Positions 9,742 through 19,316 of a stretch of DNA of 64,000 nucleotides are shown one piece after another; the first letter of the stretch is position 1; each line of letters starts with the position of its first letter. The position numbers were made by a program, and so were the translations under genes. This DNA is from Hyphomicrobium sp. (GTDB lineage Bacteria > Pseudomonadota > Alphaproteobacteria > Rhizobiales > Hyphomicrobiaceae), in NCBI RefSeq assembly GCF_003987855.1, contig NZ_RXIZ01000022.1, positions 37,889 to 101,888 on the forward strand. Reading direction: 5' to 3'. The notes beneath the pieces are model-generated. The model saw nothing but the letters and a program-made list of their open reading frames with translations. It was not told the origin of the DNA and searched no databases.

Positions 9742-10835
9742 GGAATAGGTGGTTGCTGTTCCTTCGGCGCCGCTTCAACCTCGCCTTGGTAGACGCTCGA
9801 GGCGAGATAGCTGCTGACCGCGAAACGTACGAGCACGCCGATTGCGGCAGAAACCGGCACGGCTACGAGAAGTCCCAGAAATCCGAACAGATAGCTGAAG
9901 GTCATCAAGGCGAAAATGACCCAGACGGGATGCAGGCCGACCTCTGAACCTATGATGTAGGGGCTCAATATCCCCGACTCCAGAGCCTGACCACCGAGCA
10001 GAACACCGACGACGATCAGAATGGACGTCATGTCCGGCCAGTACTGCACGATCGCCAGCAGCACGGCGATGAGGGCGCCGATCGACCAGCCGAACACAGG
10101 AATGAAAGAAGCAAGTCCGGTCGCAACGCCGAGCAGCAGCCCATAGTTCAGACCAGCAAGGCTGAAGCCCGCGGCATAGTAGATCGCAAGCAGGATGCAG
10201 ACCACGCCCTGGCCACGAATGAAAGCGGATATGCGTTCGTCAATCTCGTGTGAGAGCGCGCGGATCTGATCGGCTTCGTCACGCGGCAGCAGCGAGTCGA
10301 GCTTCGCGACGATCTTGGGCCAATCGAGCAGAACATAGAAGAACACCACAGGCGTTATGAGAACGACCGTGAAGAAGTTGTAGGCGGCCGAACTCTGGTT
10401 CCAGACACTCTGGGCGATGCCGGCAAGCAGGGTCGGCGCCGCGTTCGTCACGCTGTCGAGCACATTTCGCACCGTCGCTTCAGCCTGCGGGTAGCGCGAG
10501 CCCAGGTGATCGCGGGCGCTCGTCTCGATCAGCGTCTTCAATCGCTGGAAGGCGGCGGGCGCGGCTTCCATCAAGCCTGCGGCCTGCTGGAACAGGATCG
10601 GCATCACGAAGACCAGCGCGAGAACGATGATCAGGGCCGAGCACGTGACCAGCAGAATGGTGGCCAGCCAACGGGGCACGCCGCGCCGGACCATGGCGTC
10701 AACGATGGGGCTCAGGAAGTAGGCGAGCGTCAAGCCGATCGCGAACGGCAGCAGGGCCGGAGCGATGAGCTGCACGATGTATGCAAACAGCAACGCCGTC
10801 GCTGCCCAGAACAGCGCGTGCCGCTCAAAATGCAT
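9738..10835 (-). CDS. AI-2E/PerM family membrane transporter
   Basis: A 365-residue protein with about seven to eight predicted membrane helices in the arrangement of the PF01594 family: two N-terminal helices, a pair around residues 60-85, a long soluble helical segment (about 85-150), then the conserved C-terminal helices containing FIPVFGWSIGALIAVLLA and a proline/glycine-rich segment before GSEVGLHPVWVIFALM. Members have been linked to efflux of diverse small molecules or sodium; the substrate here is unknown. The short C-terminal tail is rich in Glu and Pro. It is translationally coupled to hdaA, an arrangement common in this class. Confidence 0.88.
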   Translation of the reverse strand: MHFERHALFWAATALLFAYIVQLIAPALLPFAIGLTLAYFLSPIVDAMVRRGVPRWLATILLVTCSALIIVLALVFVMPILFQQAAGLMEAAPAAFQRLKTLIETSARDHLGSRYPQAEATVRNVLDSVTNAAPTLLAGIAQSVWNQSSAAYNFFTVVLITPVVFFYVLLDWPKIVAKLDSLLPRDEADQIRALSHEIDERISAFIRGQGVVCILLAIYYAAGFSLAGLNYGLLLGVATGLASFIPVFGWSIGALIAVLLAIVQYWPDMTSILIVVGVLLGGQALESGILSPYIIGSEVGLHPVWVIFALMTFSYLFGFLGLLVAVPVSAAIGVLVRFAVSSYLASSVYQGEVEAAPKEQQPPIP

Positions 10836-10889
10836 GGAATTTCATCCTCACCTAATCGCCAAGCCTCAACGCAGCATGGCCTTAAACGC

Positions 10890-11444
10890 TCAGGTTTTCG
10901 AGCCGGGAGTTTCGTGGACCGTCATATGACGCAGCCACACGCGCAAATAGGCAACGAGTGACGCGACGGTGGTGGCTGCGGCGAGCAGCGTCAGGAGTTG
11001 CACAGGCCCTTTGAGCTTCAGCGCGAATGCCTCGTCGGCGAGCACGGTGCCCGCGAGAACGATCTGAGCAACGGTGTTCATCTTACTGATGGCCAGAGGC
11101 TTCATCGGCGTTGGATGTTCGAGCAGCCACGACAGCACGACGGCGATGATGATCAGGATGTCGCGGGAGACGACGAGGATCACGAGCCAAGAGGGGAGAC
11201 GCCCCGTCACCCCCAGGGCGATGAATATGCAAACGATCAGGAGCTTGTCGGCGAGCGGATCGAGATAGGCACCGAGTTCGGTTTCCCAGTTGAACCGCTT
11301 GGCAAGGAAGCCGTCGATCGCATCCGAGATGCCGGCCAATACGAAGGCCAGAAATGCCGCTTGCAACTCACCGGTCAGCAAGAGCCAGAAGACCACGGGT
11401 ACGAGGATGACTCGACCGAGCGTAATGAGGTTAGGAATGCTCAC
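10890..11444 (-). CDS. CDP-alcohol phosphatidyltransferase family protein
   Basis: A 184-residue membrane enzyme that should join a phosphatidyl group from CDP-diacylglycerol to an alcohol. The signature is readable as DAIDGFLAKRF, then GAYLDPLADK: the four aspartates of the D-x2-D-G ... G-x3-D-x3-D motif are present, but the usual Ala-Arg is Ala-Lys. Five or six hydrophobic helices follow. GTG at 11444 is preferred because the conserved SIPNLITLGR begins there and GGGGA lies upstream; the frame stays open to 11492. PgsA-type (glycerol-3-phosphate) or cardiolipin-synthase-type substrates are both possible. It precedes the transporter and hdaA on the same strand, 54 bases away. Confidence 0.85.
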   Translation of the reverse strand: MSIPNLITLGRVILVPVVFWLLLTGELQAAFLAFVLAGISDAIDGFLAKRFNWETELGAYLDPLADKLLIVCIFIALGVTGRLPSWLVILVVSRDILIIIAVVLSWLLEHPTPMKPLAISKMNTVAQIVLAGTVLADEAFALKLKGPVQLLTLLAAATTVASLVAYLRVWLRHMTVHETPGSKT

Positions 11445-11645
11445 GCCGAAACTGTCCCCGTCTCTCTCCCCTATCGCCCGGCCACATATCACGCTTTGCC
11501 AAGCGGCGCGAACCTAGCCTCTCATGCTTCGGCTCGTCGAGGAGAACCTCCCTTGCGGTGCGGCAAAAGCGGCCGCGGGCTGAGTTGCGGCCCGAAAGGC
11601 GGCGCGCCCAGAGCCGGAAGTCAGATCTGGATAATTTTTGCTAAT

Positions 11646-12791
11646 TCAATAGCCTGGACGAAGGACCCAGCCTGAACCGGTATTTGAGAGGCTGAAGCCT
11701 TTAGGCCCGAGCGCGGTTGCGAGGCTCGTGGCGCCGCCGGGGTATTTCAACGAAATTCCGGCGCTGCGATCGGATACGGATCCGATGTTCAAGGCGTCGA
11801 CGCCTGGCATGTCGAGAAGCTGGGAGCGGATCAGGTCCCATTGATCGGAGCTGGCGAACTCAGCGGTCAGTGTGACGTCTTCCCCACTCCCGCCCGTGGA
11901 CGCTGCCCAGACCGGTGCGCCGCCAGCCGGGTTGGACGATGCCGTCGCCTCGCCAATGCCTGCCTTGATCGCTTTCCAACGGCCCTCGATGATGCCAAGC
12001 GAGACAACTGCCGCGAGCTGAGAGGCGTAATCGAGGTCGTTATCGTTGATCCGATAGGCGCGTTTCAAAAGAAGGCCACCGACGGCATCGCTGCCGACGA
12101 GGGTCACCGTGACCTTTTTGGCCGGTAAATCCGGTTCGGCTATTGCAAGGACGACCAATCCGCTGCCGTACTCCGCTTTCAGCTTTTGCAAAGCGCTGTC
12201 CTGGCCGGACATCAGCGCCTGAACCGTGTCGGTCTTGATCGTGGGCTTTAGATCCTTCACAGCGATTGGTGTCAGCGTGTGGGTGAGGTCGAGGCCTGAC
12301 CACGCGCGCCGCCAGAGGCCGGTGTCACTGGTCGCAGCGGGCGGATTACCTTGCAACAGCACCGTTACGACGGTCAGTTGCGGCGCCTGCTGATCAACGA
12401 ATGGAATACCTTGGCCGGACAGAAGCGAGCGCACCCCGTTAGAGTCGAAAGAGTAGTCGAGGTTGGCGATATACGCGGTCGACGAGTTGCGCTCGGAGCG
12501 CACAGAAAGCCCGGAGACGAGATCGGCGACTTTTGCATTCTCCACGCGGGTGAGCTGCTTATAAGCCGTTACCGGCACGAGGCGCTTCAGAAGCGACTTG
12601 AAGGCGGCTTGCTGGCCATCGGCGAGGGCCTGATCTTTCGCCGCAACCGCATTCGCAGCCGTCGCCTCGACGGGGTAATTTGCGACGGTAAATGCGACAT
12701 CGGGATCAGCCGCCCGCGCGGGCGCGACATCGAGGCCAGCGGCACCCATCCACACCAGAATAGCGATAGCGACGCAGCGGCTCGCGAGCAC
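11646..12791 (-). CDS. exported DUF2066-family protein
   Basis: A 381-residue protein with a clear signal peptide (hydrophobic AIAILVWMGAAGLDVA, cleavage after APARA). The mature N-terminal half contains the run AFKSLLKRLVP and a segment YSFDSNGVRSLLSGQGIPF typical of DUF2066 proteins, whose function is unknown; the C-terminal half is a mixed alpha/beta region ending WVLRPGY. The GTG start at 12791 is chosen because GGGGG lies six bases upstream and it puts the signal peptide at the N-terminus; an open frame extends to 12932. It diverges from purM over 231 bases, a placement often seen in this class. Confidence 0.75.
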   Translation of the reverse strand: MLASRCVAIAILVWMGAAGLDVAPARAADPDVAFTVANYPVEATAANAVAAKDQALADGQQAAFKSLLKRLVPVTAYKQLTRVENAKVADLVSGLSVRSERNSSTAYIANLDYSFDSNGVRSLLSGQGIPFVDQQAPQLTVVTVLLQGNPPAATSDTGLWRRAWSGLDLTHTLTPIAVKDLKPTIKTDTVQALMSGQDSALQKLKAEYGSGLVVLAIAEPDLPAKKVTVTLVGSDAVGGLLLKRAYRINDNDLDYASQLAAVVSLGIIEGRWKAIKAGIGEATASSNPAGGAPVWAASTGGSGEDVTLTAEFASSDQWDLIRSQLLDMPGVDALNIGSVSDRSAGISLKYPGGATSLATALGPKGFSLSNTGSGWVLRPGY

Positions 12792-13022
12792 GTAAATCCC
12801 CCATTTCCGCGTTTTGCGACGTTCTCGGGCGAGCGTTCGATCCTTGCCCTGCGGAACCGGCCTTGAGAGCGCTTCGTTGCTCTCCGGTCCAGTCGCTGCT
12901 ACGACCCCCAATACGGGTTGGCAATGGGGCAAAAGTGAGTTTAACCGAAGCTTTTGCCTCGCCTGGTTGTCTTATCGCGCCGGCCCTTCCGACCTTACTT
13001 TTTTGACCGACGACGAGGATCA

Positions 13023-14159
13023 ATGTCCGCGGCTGACGAAAACTCGCAAAAATCCATCACATATGCCGACGCGGGCGTCGATATCGACGCGGGAAATGCG
13101 CTTGTCGCGGCGATCAAACCGTTGGCCAAGGCCACCAGCCGGCCCGGAGCCGATGTCGATCTGGGCGGCTTCGGTGGACTGTTCGATCTGAAGCGGACGG
13201 GCTTTCGCGATCCCATCCTGGTCGCGGCAAACGACGGCGTCGGCACGAAGCTCAAGATCGCCATCGACACGCAGCGCCATTCCACCATCGGCATCGACCT
13301 TGTCGCGATGTGCGTCAACGATCTGATCGTGCAAGGTGCGGAACCGCTTTTCTTCCTCGATTACTTCTCGGTCGGGAAACTCGACGTGCAAGTTGCGCGC
13401 GAGGTGATCGCGGGCATTGCCGATGGTTGCCGCGATGCCGGATGCGCGCTGATCGGCGGCGAGACGGCAGAGATGCCGGGCCTTTATCAGAGTGGCGACT
13501 ACGATCTCGCGGGCTTTGCAGTGGGCGCGGTCGAACGCGACGAGATCCTGCCGCGTGCGAACATCGGCGTCGGCGACATCCTGATCGGCCTTAGATCGAG
13601 TGGCGTGCATTCCAATGGGTACAGCCTCGTCCGCAAGCTCGTGGAACACGCCAAACTCGACTGGAATTCGCCTGCGCCATTTGCAAAATCCCAGAACCAG
13701 TCGGTCGCCGAGGCGCTGCTGACGCCGACGCGCATCTACGTCAAACCGCTGCTCGCGGCCATTCGTGCAACGGGTGGATCGGGCTTGAACGGCGGCATCA
13801 AAGCGCTGTCGCACATCACAGGCGGGGGCCTTTCGGAGAACGTGCCGCGCGTGATGCCGAAGGATGTCGCGGCCCGGATCGACCTGTCGAGTTTCTCGGC
13901 ACCGCCGGTTTTCGAGTGGCTGGCGAGGACAGGCAACATTCCCGATGCCGAGCTTCTCCGGACCTTCAACTGCGGCATCGGCATGATCGCCGTTGTCTCC
14001 AAGGACCGAGCTGACGACGTGGTCTCGGAGCTCAAATCTGCGGGTGAAGATCCAACCGTCATCGGCGACATCATTCCTCCGACCGGCGAAAAGTCGGATG
14101 CCAAAGGCAAAGGCGAAGCTTGGGCCGTCAAGTACGACGGCAAGCTCAACTTCGGCTGA
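13023..14159 (+). CDS. purM: phosphoribosylformylglycinamidine cyclo-ligase (AIR synthetase)
   Basis: Catalyses the ATP-dependent closure of the imidazole ring in purine synthesis (FGAM to AIR). The 378-residue protein has the PurM fold with [15 protein letters not shown] at the N-terminus, GGFGGLFDL near residue 50, the nucleotide-binding [11 protein letters not shown] at about 68-78, and [11 protein letters not shown] in the middle. The ATG at 13023 has GAGG a few bases upstream. The usual partner gene purN does not follow directly: it lies 5.2 kb downstream, beyond xoxF and two glycosyltransferase genes. Confidence 0.97.
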   Translation: MSAADENSQKSITYADAGVDIDAGNALVAAIKPLAKATSRPGADVDLGGFGGLFDLKRTGFRDPILVAANDGVGTKLKIAIDTQRHSTIGIDLVAMCVNDLIVQGAEPLFFLDYFSVGKLDVQVAREVIAGIADGCRDAGCALIGGETAEMPGLYQSGDYDLAGFAVGAVERDEILPRANIGVGDILIGLRSSGVHSNGYSLVRKLVEHAKLDWNSPAPFAKSQNQSVAEALLTPTRIYVKPLLAAIRATGGSGLNGGIKALSHITGGGLSENVPRVMPKDVAARIDLSSFSAPPVFEWLARTGNIPDAELLRTFNCGIGMIAVVSKDRADDVVSELKSAGEDPTVIGDIIPPTGEKSDAKGKGEAWAVKYDGKLNFG

Positions 14160-14182
14160 GGGTGTACGGCTGTCAGTCCGCA

Positions 14183-16000
14183 TTAGGGCAGCGCGAAAAC
14201 CGTAAGCGTCCCTCCGAGGCTCGTGTACTCGGAGAGATTTGCAAACCCGCCGACGGCGCCTGATCCATCTTCCGGATTGGTGAGCCCGGCAGCAAGGCCG
14301 ATACCGGCCCAACCTCCCACTCCCGACAGGATGGCGACGTATTGCTTGCCATCGTGCATGTAGGTCATCGGGGCGCCTACGATCCCGGACGGCGTCTTGA
14401 ACTTGAAGAGTTCCTTGCCGGTCTTCTGGTCGACGGCTTTCAAATAGCCTTCGAGCGTTCCGTAGAAGACGATCCCTCCGGCCGTCGAAAGCGCGCCGGA
14501 CCAGACGGCGAAGCGCTCGGGCTTAGACCAGATTATTTTGCCCTGAGCGCCATCCCAGGCGAGAAAGGCACCCGTGTCGCCGTTCGCCGACGGCGCGGGA
14601 AACATCGTCAGCGTAGCCCCGACATAGGGCTGCCCCGCTGCGTAAGACACCTTGAAGGCCTCCATATCCATGCAGAGGCGCGTCAAGGGAACATAGAACC
14701 AGCCGGTGAGACGAGAAAAGGATGCGGGCTGCTGGTTTTTCGCACCCATTGCCGAAGGGCAGATGCCTTTGGTCACATCATCCGTACCGGTGACGAAGGG
14801 TGAGAACTTCTTGTTCACGAGCGGCCGGCCGTACTGCGGATCATTTCTGTCCGTAACGACCTTGGACGCCCAATTGGCGTCGGGATCGAATTTTTCCGCG
14901 ACGAGAAGCTCGCCGTTGGTGCGATCGAGCGTATAGGCAAAACCGTTGCGGTCGAAGTGAGTCAGGACCTTCCGGGTGACGCCGTCGATCTCAAGATCCG
15001 TGAGTATCGGCTCGTTGACGCCGTCGTAATCCCACTGATCGAAAGGGGTCATTTGATAGACCCACTTGGCGATGCCGCTGTCAGCATCGCGCGCAAAGAT
15101 CGTTTGCGACCATTTCTGATCGATCGGTTTGTGATCGGGCCCCGCGCGCTGGACCGGGTTCCAGGTCGAAGGATTGCCTGAGCCGTAGTAGATCAGGTTC
15201 AGCTGGGGGTCGTACGCCATATAGCCCCAGACCGGCCCGCCACCGATCTTCCATTGGTCGCCGTTCCAGGTCTTTAGCGACGAATCCTTCCCAATCGGCT
15301 TGCCGAGAGACGTCGTTTTGTCGGGATCGACCAGGATATCCTCGTCCGGCCCCATCGAATATGCGCGCCAGACTTTGCGACCCGAGTTCAGGTCGTAGGC
15401 AGTGATGTAACAACGCACGCCGAACTCACCGCCCGATACGCCGACGATGACCTTGTCTTTGACGACCAGAGGTGCGCCGGTGCCCGAGGCGCCATTCTTC
15501 GGATCATCATCCTTCACCTTCCAGACTTCGATGCCGGTTTTAGCATCGAGGGCAATGAGCGAGGTGTCGGCGGTGTGCAGCAGAATCTTGCCCTCGGCAT
15601 ACTGGACGCCGCGATCGACGGTATCGCAGCACATGACGGCGGCGGCGAACGGATCCTGCTTCGGCTGATACTTCCATAGAATCTTCTGATCGTGAGCCAA
15701 ATCGATTGCGATGACGGTATTGGGGAATGGCGTCACCAGATACATGACGTCGCCGATAACCAATGGGCCGCCCTCATGACCGCGGAGCACGCCGGTCGAG
15801 AACGTCCAGGCGACTTTCAGTTCCGATACGTTCGAGGCGTTGATCTGATCGAGCCGCGAGTATCGCTGACCCGCGTAGTCGCCGGATTGTATCACCCAGT
15901 TCGCCGGGTCGTCGGCGAGCGACTGTACGTCCAGATTCGCTTTCGCATCCGTCGCGCACAGGAGCGCGGTGACGGCGACGAACGCAAGCCATCTCATCAT
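14183..16000 (-). CDS. xoxF: XoxF-type lanthanide-dependent methanol dehydrogenase
   Basis: A periplasmic PQQ enzyme that oxidises methanol and passes electrons to a c-type cytochrome. The 605-residue protein has a signal peptide (cleavage after DAKA, near residue 21) and eight tryptophan-docking blades. The vicinal disulfide is C124-C125. Metal and active-site residues are visible: E192 in GGEFGV, N276 in GNPSTWNP, D324 and D326 in WDYDGVN, and R351 in HFDRNGF. The second aspartate of DYD, alanine in calcium-dependent MxaF, marks lanthanide-type enzymes. Overall it resembles the XoxF5 clade. No xoxG cytochrome, xoxJ or PQQ genes are nearby. It converges on purM with a 23-base gap. Tandem ATGs at 16000 and 15997 are both possible. 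Confidence 0.93.
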   Translation of the reverse strand: MMRWLAFVAVTALLCATDAKANLDVQSLADDPANWVIQSGDYAGQRYSRLDQINASNVSELKVAWTFSTGVLRGHEGGPLVIGDVMYLVTPFPNTVIAIDLAHDQKILWKYQPKQDPFAAAVMCCDTVDRGVQYAEGKILLHTADTSLIALDAKTGIEVWKVKDDDPKNGASGTGAPLVVKDKVIVGVSGGEFGVRCYITAYDLNSGRKVWRAYSMGPDEDILVDPDKTTSLGKPIGKDSSLKTWNGDQWKIGGGPVWGYMAYDPQLNLIYYGSGNPSTWNPVQRAGPDHKPIDQKWSQTIFARDADSGIAKWVYQMTPFDQWDYDGVNEPILTDLEIDGVTRKVLTHFDRNGFAYTLDRTNGELLVAEKFDPDANWASKVVTDRNDPQYGRPLVNKKFSPFVTGTDDVTKGICPSAMGAKNQQPASFSRLTGWFYVPLTRLCMDMEAFKVSYAAGQPYVGATLTMFPAPSANGDTGAFLAWDGAQGKIIWSKPERFAVWSGALSTAGGIVFYGTLEGYLKAVDQKTGKELFKFKTPSGIVGAPMTYMHDGKQYVAILSGVGGWAGIGLAAGLTNPEDGSGAVGGFANLSEYTSLGGTLTVFALP

Positions 16001-16249
16001 TCATTCACTCCCGCTCGCACGCCAACGACTTGAGCCGCCTTATCAATATCCAAGGGGCGCTCGTACCAGACTTATGGTGGGGGTCGTTGAAAACGCGGCA
16101 AGCTGTAGCGCCGACGGTGCGAATGGCCAAAACGCGCTGATGCTCGCGTCACGCATTAACGACTTTCAATGAGAGTACGCGAAGACTGCCACGCAACTGA
16201 AAAGTTTGGCGCCTACTCACCGCGCTCGTGAACGATTCGGAGCAGGCAC

Positions 16250-16495
16250 ATGGCTGGCCATTCAGCGGACCTTCTGGTGGGCGAAATTATCGAAATCAAG
16301 TATCGGGTTCCTCAACCCGCGTTCGACGAACAGCCTGATTCGCGATTGTCGGATCGCTGGATCGCCGCGGAGATCATCCATCGGGACGAAGACGCCTTCC
16401 CCATCGCGCGCCTAGCCGACGGGCAAATCACGGATATTCGCGCGTACATGACGTGGCGGCGGGTCTCGCGCTCGGTCGACGCCAATCACGGCTAG
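16250..16495 (+). CDS. 81-residue protein of unknown function
   Basis: An open frame with GGAG eight bases before its ATG. The product is soluble and acidic, with a beta-rich feel (VGEIIEIKYRVPQPAF, then WIAAEIIHRDEDAFPIARL) and a C-terminal YMTWRRVSRS. I do not recognise a family. It lies upstream of, and divergent from, xoxF (249 bases between) and 203 bases before a glycosyltransferase. Neither flanking gap shows a feature I can name. Confidence 0.55.
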   Translation: MAGHSADLLVGEIIEIKYRVPQPAFDEQPDSRLSDRWIAAEIIHRDEDAFPIARLADGQITDIRAYMTWRRVSRSVDANHG

Positions 16496-16698
16496 AGCAA
16501 AAATGATGGTTAAAGTGACGGTTGTCCCTGCATTTGCCGTCAGTTGTCACACAATCGAAAAGTGCTGACGTCAGAAGCGGTCTAAAATACACCGCTAGAT
16601 AGATTCGGACCTGCTTCTCGTCATGCATTCTGGCCCGACCGGCGATCGCGCGGACCGCGCCCTGGGATCTGGGGACCGCGCCTCAGATGCGAGGTAGC

Positions 16699-17787
16699 AT
16701 GATGCGAATCCTCATCGCCACCGACGCCTGGAGGCCTCAGGTCAATGGCGTCGTGCGGACCTACGAGAACCTGAAGCGCGAACTCGAAGCCGCCGGCCAT
16801 TTCGTCACGATCCTGTCACCTCTGGACTTCGCAACGTTGCCATGCCCCGGTTACCGGGAAATCCGTCTGGCGCTCGCGCGACGGTCGCAAGTTGCGGCCG
16901 TGTTGAAACAGGGAAATTACGATCACGTCCACATCGCGACCGAAGGGCCGATCGGCCTTGCGACGCGCGGCGTGTGCTTGCGCCGGGGCATCCGGTTCAC
17001 GACTTCGTTTCACACCCGCTTCCCTGAATACATCGAAGCCTATACCGGCTTGCCGGCCTGGATCAGCTATGCCTTCCAACGATGGTTCCACCGGCCAGCC
17101 ATCGGCATGTTCGTGGCGACGCCGTCGCTGAAGGCCGAGCTTGCGCGACGCGGTTTCCGCCGACTGATGCTGTGGTCGCGCGGCGTGGATACGGCACAGT
17201 TCAACCCCAGATCCCGGGCGCATGACGGCGAGAGACAATCGGGCCCGACGTTTCTCTATGTCGGGCGCGTTTCGCGCGAGAAGAACGTCGAAGCTTTTCT
17301 CAATCTCGATCTCCCGGGTCGCAAAGTCGTGGTCGGTGACGGGCCGATACTCGGCGTGCTTCGCCGACAGTATCCTGACGTGATCTTCAAAGGCGCGAAG
17401 TCAGGCGATGATCTCGCGCGTGAATACGCCAACGCGGACGTGTTCGTGTTCCCAAGCCGCACGGACACATTCGGGTTGGTGCTGCTTGAGGCCATGGCAT
17501 CGGGTCTTGGCGTAGCGGCGTTTCCGGTGACTGGCCCGATCGACGTCGTGACACCCGGCGTTACGGGATGCCTCAGCGAAGATCTGAGGGCTGCCGCGCT
17601 GGCCGCACTCGACCTAGGTCGCGAGCAGGTTCGTGTGCAAGCGATGCGGCACGATTGGTCGCGAGTCGCGAACCTCTTTATTGCCAATATCCATCAGGCC
17701 CGCCGCGCGGCCGGATTTGGGAAGCGCCTCATCAGGGCGCGTGCGAAGCTTTTGCAGATCAAGGCCGCCGCGCGGCCGATAAGCTGA
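16699..17787 (+). CDS. glycosyltransferase family 4 (MgtA/Agt-like)
   Basis: A two-domain GT-B enzyme of about 362 residues. The N-terminal Rossmann domain starts RILIATDAWRPQVNGVVRTYENL, with the glycine loop that contacts the donor phosphate; SFHTRFPEY follows near residue 100. The C-terminal donor domain has FLYVGRVSREKNVEAFL and PSRTDTFGLVLLEAMASG, in which the usual E-x7-E is D-x7-E, as in the TDTFG subfamily of lipid mannosyl- and sulfoquinovosyltransferases. The acceptor is probably a membrane lipid, but donor and acceptor cannot be fixed. The ATG at 16699 follows GAGGTAG; starts at 16687 and 16702 are alternatives. It meets the next glycosyltransferase end to end, two bases apart. Confidence 0.87.
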   Translation: MMRILIATDAWRPQVNGVVRTYENLKRELEAAGHFVTILSPLDFATLPCPGYREIRLALARRSQVAAVLKQGNYDHVHIATEGPIGLATRGVCLRRGIRFTTSFHTRFPEYIEAYTGLPAWISYAFQRWFHRPAIGMFVATPSLKAELARRGFRRLMLWSRGVDTAQFNPRSRAHDGERQSGPTFLYVGRVSREKNVEAFLNLDLPGRKVVVGDGPILGVLRRQYPDVIFKGAKSGDDLAREYANADVFVFPSRTDTFGLVLLEAMASGLGVAAFPVTGPIDVVTPGVTGCLSEDLRAAALAALDLGREQVRVQAMRHDWSRVANLFIANIHQARRAAGFGKRLIRARAKLLQIKAAARPIS

Positions 17788-17789
17788 TC

Positions 17790-19097
17790 TCAGCTGGCAA
17801 TTTTCGCGCGACGGATGGTGGCTTCGCTCGACGGGGCGCCGATCAACTTTTTGACGACAGCCACGGCGTTTGCGGTACCGTTCTCCTGCTGCATAGCGCG
17901 GCCTATTTCAGCGGCCTTGAGCGCGTAGGATGCATTGGTCGCAAGATCGCGAATGCGTTCGGTCAGGAGATCCAGCGTCCAGTCCTGAATGGGCAGCTGA
18001 TCCGGTCCGGCGCCCAATTCGAAAACGCGGCGGCCCCAGTATTTCTGATCCATCATGAAAGGACCGACGAAGTTCGGGCGGCCAGCGCGCAGCGCCTGGG
18101 AGGTCGTGCCCAAGCCGCCATGATGGACGATAGCGGCCACCTCGCGGAAAAGCTTCTCGTGCGGCACGTATTGGTCGATCAGGTGGAAATTGTCCGAGAG
18201 CGGCACACGATCGAATTCGCCACGGCCTTTGAAGAGCACCGCGCGTTGGCCCGCTGCCTCACAGGCACGGAGGATCAACTCGGTGCGCTCGAGCCCAAGC
18301 GCGGGCATGCTGCCGAAGCCGATGTAGATGGGACGGGGGCCGCTTGTCAGAAATTCCGCCAGCTTTCCTGTCGGCCGCCACGTCGGCGCTTCATCGCGGA
18401 ACCAGTAGCCGGTGAAATAAATCTCGTCGCCCTCCTCGCTCGCGCGCGGCTGAAGGACGGGGCTCACCGGGTAAATGACTGGAGCGCGCTCGCCATGAAC
18501 GCGGTGTGGGTGCCTCAGCCAGAACGCGCGACCAAGCCCGAGCGACTTGCGGATCTCACCAATCACACGGCGGTAGGCCAAGCGTTGCAAACCCAGCGTA
18601 TTGTAGCCGTAACGGTTCCAGGCAGCGATGCCGGTGCCCGGAATGACGGAGAGAAGATTCTCGGCGGAAGGGGAAACGGAACCGAGACCGACCATCACGG
18701 CCGGAATGTTTCGCGCTTCCGCGATTTCGCCGGCCACGGAAATAACGGGATGAAAGAGGATGGCGTCGGCGTCTGCGGAGGCGGTAACGGCGTCGCGCAG
18801 AATGCCTTCGAACAGCGCGCGCATGTCGGCGCCCGGCCGCAACCACTTCTTGACCGTCACGATCGTATGGGCGCCGGCGATCTCGGCCATCTCTCCGTCC
18901 TTCATGAACTTCGAGAAGTCCGTGCCGCAGCGGCGGGCCTCAAGGCCTTTGCTGGCGACGTAGTCCATGAAGTCTTCGGGAGCGGCGAGGCTGACCTCGT
19001 AGCCAGCCTCCTTGAGCGCGAGTCCCAGCGCCACCATAGGGCCGACGTCGCCTAGCGTACCAACTGTCAGAAGTGAGATGCGGCGAACCATGGCCAT
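17790..19097 (-). CDS. UDP-glycosyltransferase (GT1, sterol/lipid glucosyltransferase-like)
   Basis: A GT-B enzyme of 435 residues. The N-terminus RISLLTVGTLGDVGPMVALG is the GDV loop typical of GT1/GT28 sterol-type glucosyltransferases, and the donor-binding region contains PIYIGFGSMPA and the signature HHGGLGTTSQALRAGRP. The catalytic base is expected in the N-terminal domain, but I do not assign it. A hydrophobic lipid or hopanoid-type acceptor is plausible by family but not shown. ATGs at 19097 and 19091 are both possible, with no strong ribosome site. It converges on the GT4 gene and diverges from purN across 219 bases; both transferases sit inside the purM-purN interval. Confidence 0.85.
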   Translation of the reverse strand: MAMVRRISLLTVGTLGDVGPMVALGLALKEAGYEVSLAAPEDFMDYVASKGLEARRCGTDFSKFMKDGEMAEIAGAHTIVTVKKWLRPGADMRALFEGILRDAVTASADADAILFHPVISVAGEIAEARNIPAVMVGLGSVSPSAENLLSVIPGTGIAAWNRYGYNTLGLQRLAYRRVIGEIRKSLGLGRAFWLRHPHRVHGERAPVIYPVSPVLQPRASEEGDEIYFTGYWFRDEAPTWRPTGKLAEFLTSGPRPIYIGFGSMPALGLERTELILRACEAAGQRAVLFKGRGEFDRVPLSDNFHLIDQYVPHEKLFREVAAIVHHGGLGTTSQALRAGRPNFVGPFMMDQKYWGRRVFELGAGPDQLPIQDWTLDLLTERIRDLATNASYALKAAEIGRAMQQENGTANAVAVVKKLIGAPSSEATIRRAKIAS

Positions 19098-19316
19098 CCG
19101 ATTTAGCAGTAAGACTGACCATGCCCGCAAAGTGCCGCGGCCGCGCAGTCGCGAAAGCCTGCGATCGTGGCCCCCGATCCCCATCAGCTTGCGTCAGGTG
19201 AAACCCAGCCGCAACAATGGTCACCAAGAATGGCTAACAATCTGGCCTATCGTAACTATCGAGCCTCACGCAGGGATGCACTCGCACACCGCGAGCGGGT
19301 CTGCTAGATCCGCGCC

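Noticed and set aside
13020..14312. Long minus-strand frame (430 codons) across purM
   Set aside because: Antisense shadow of purM; no recognisable domain.
17568..19055. Long plus-strand frame (495 codons) across the GT1 gene
   Set aside because: Antisense shadow; the GT1 signature HHGGLGT is on the minus strand and the plus-strand product has no motif.
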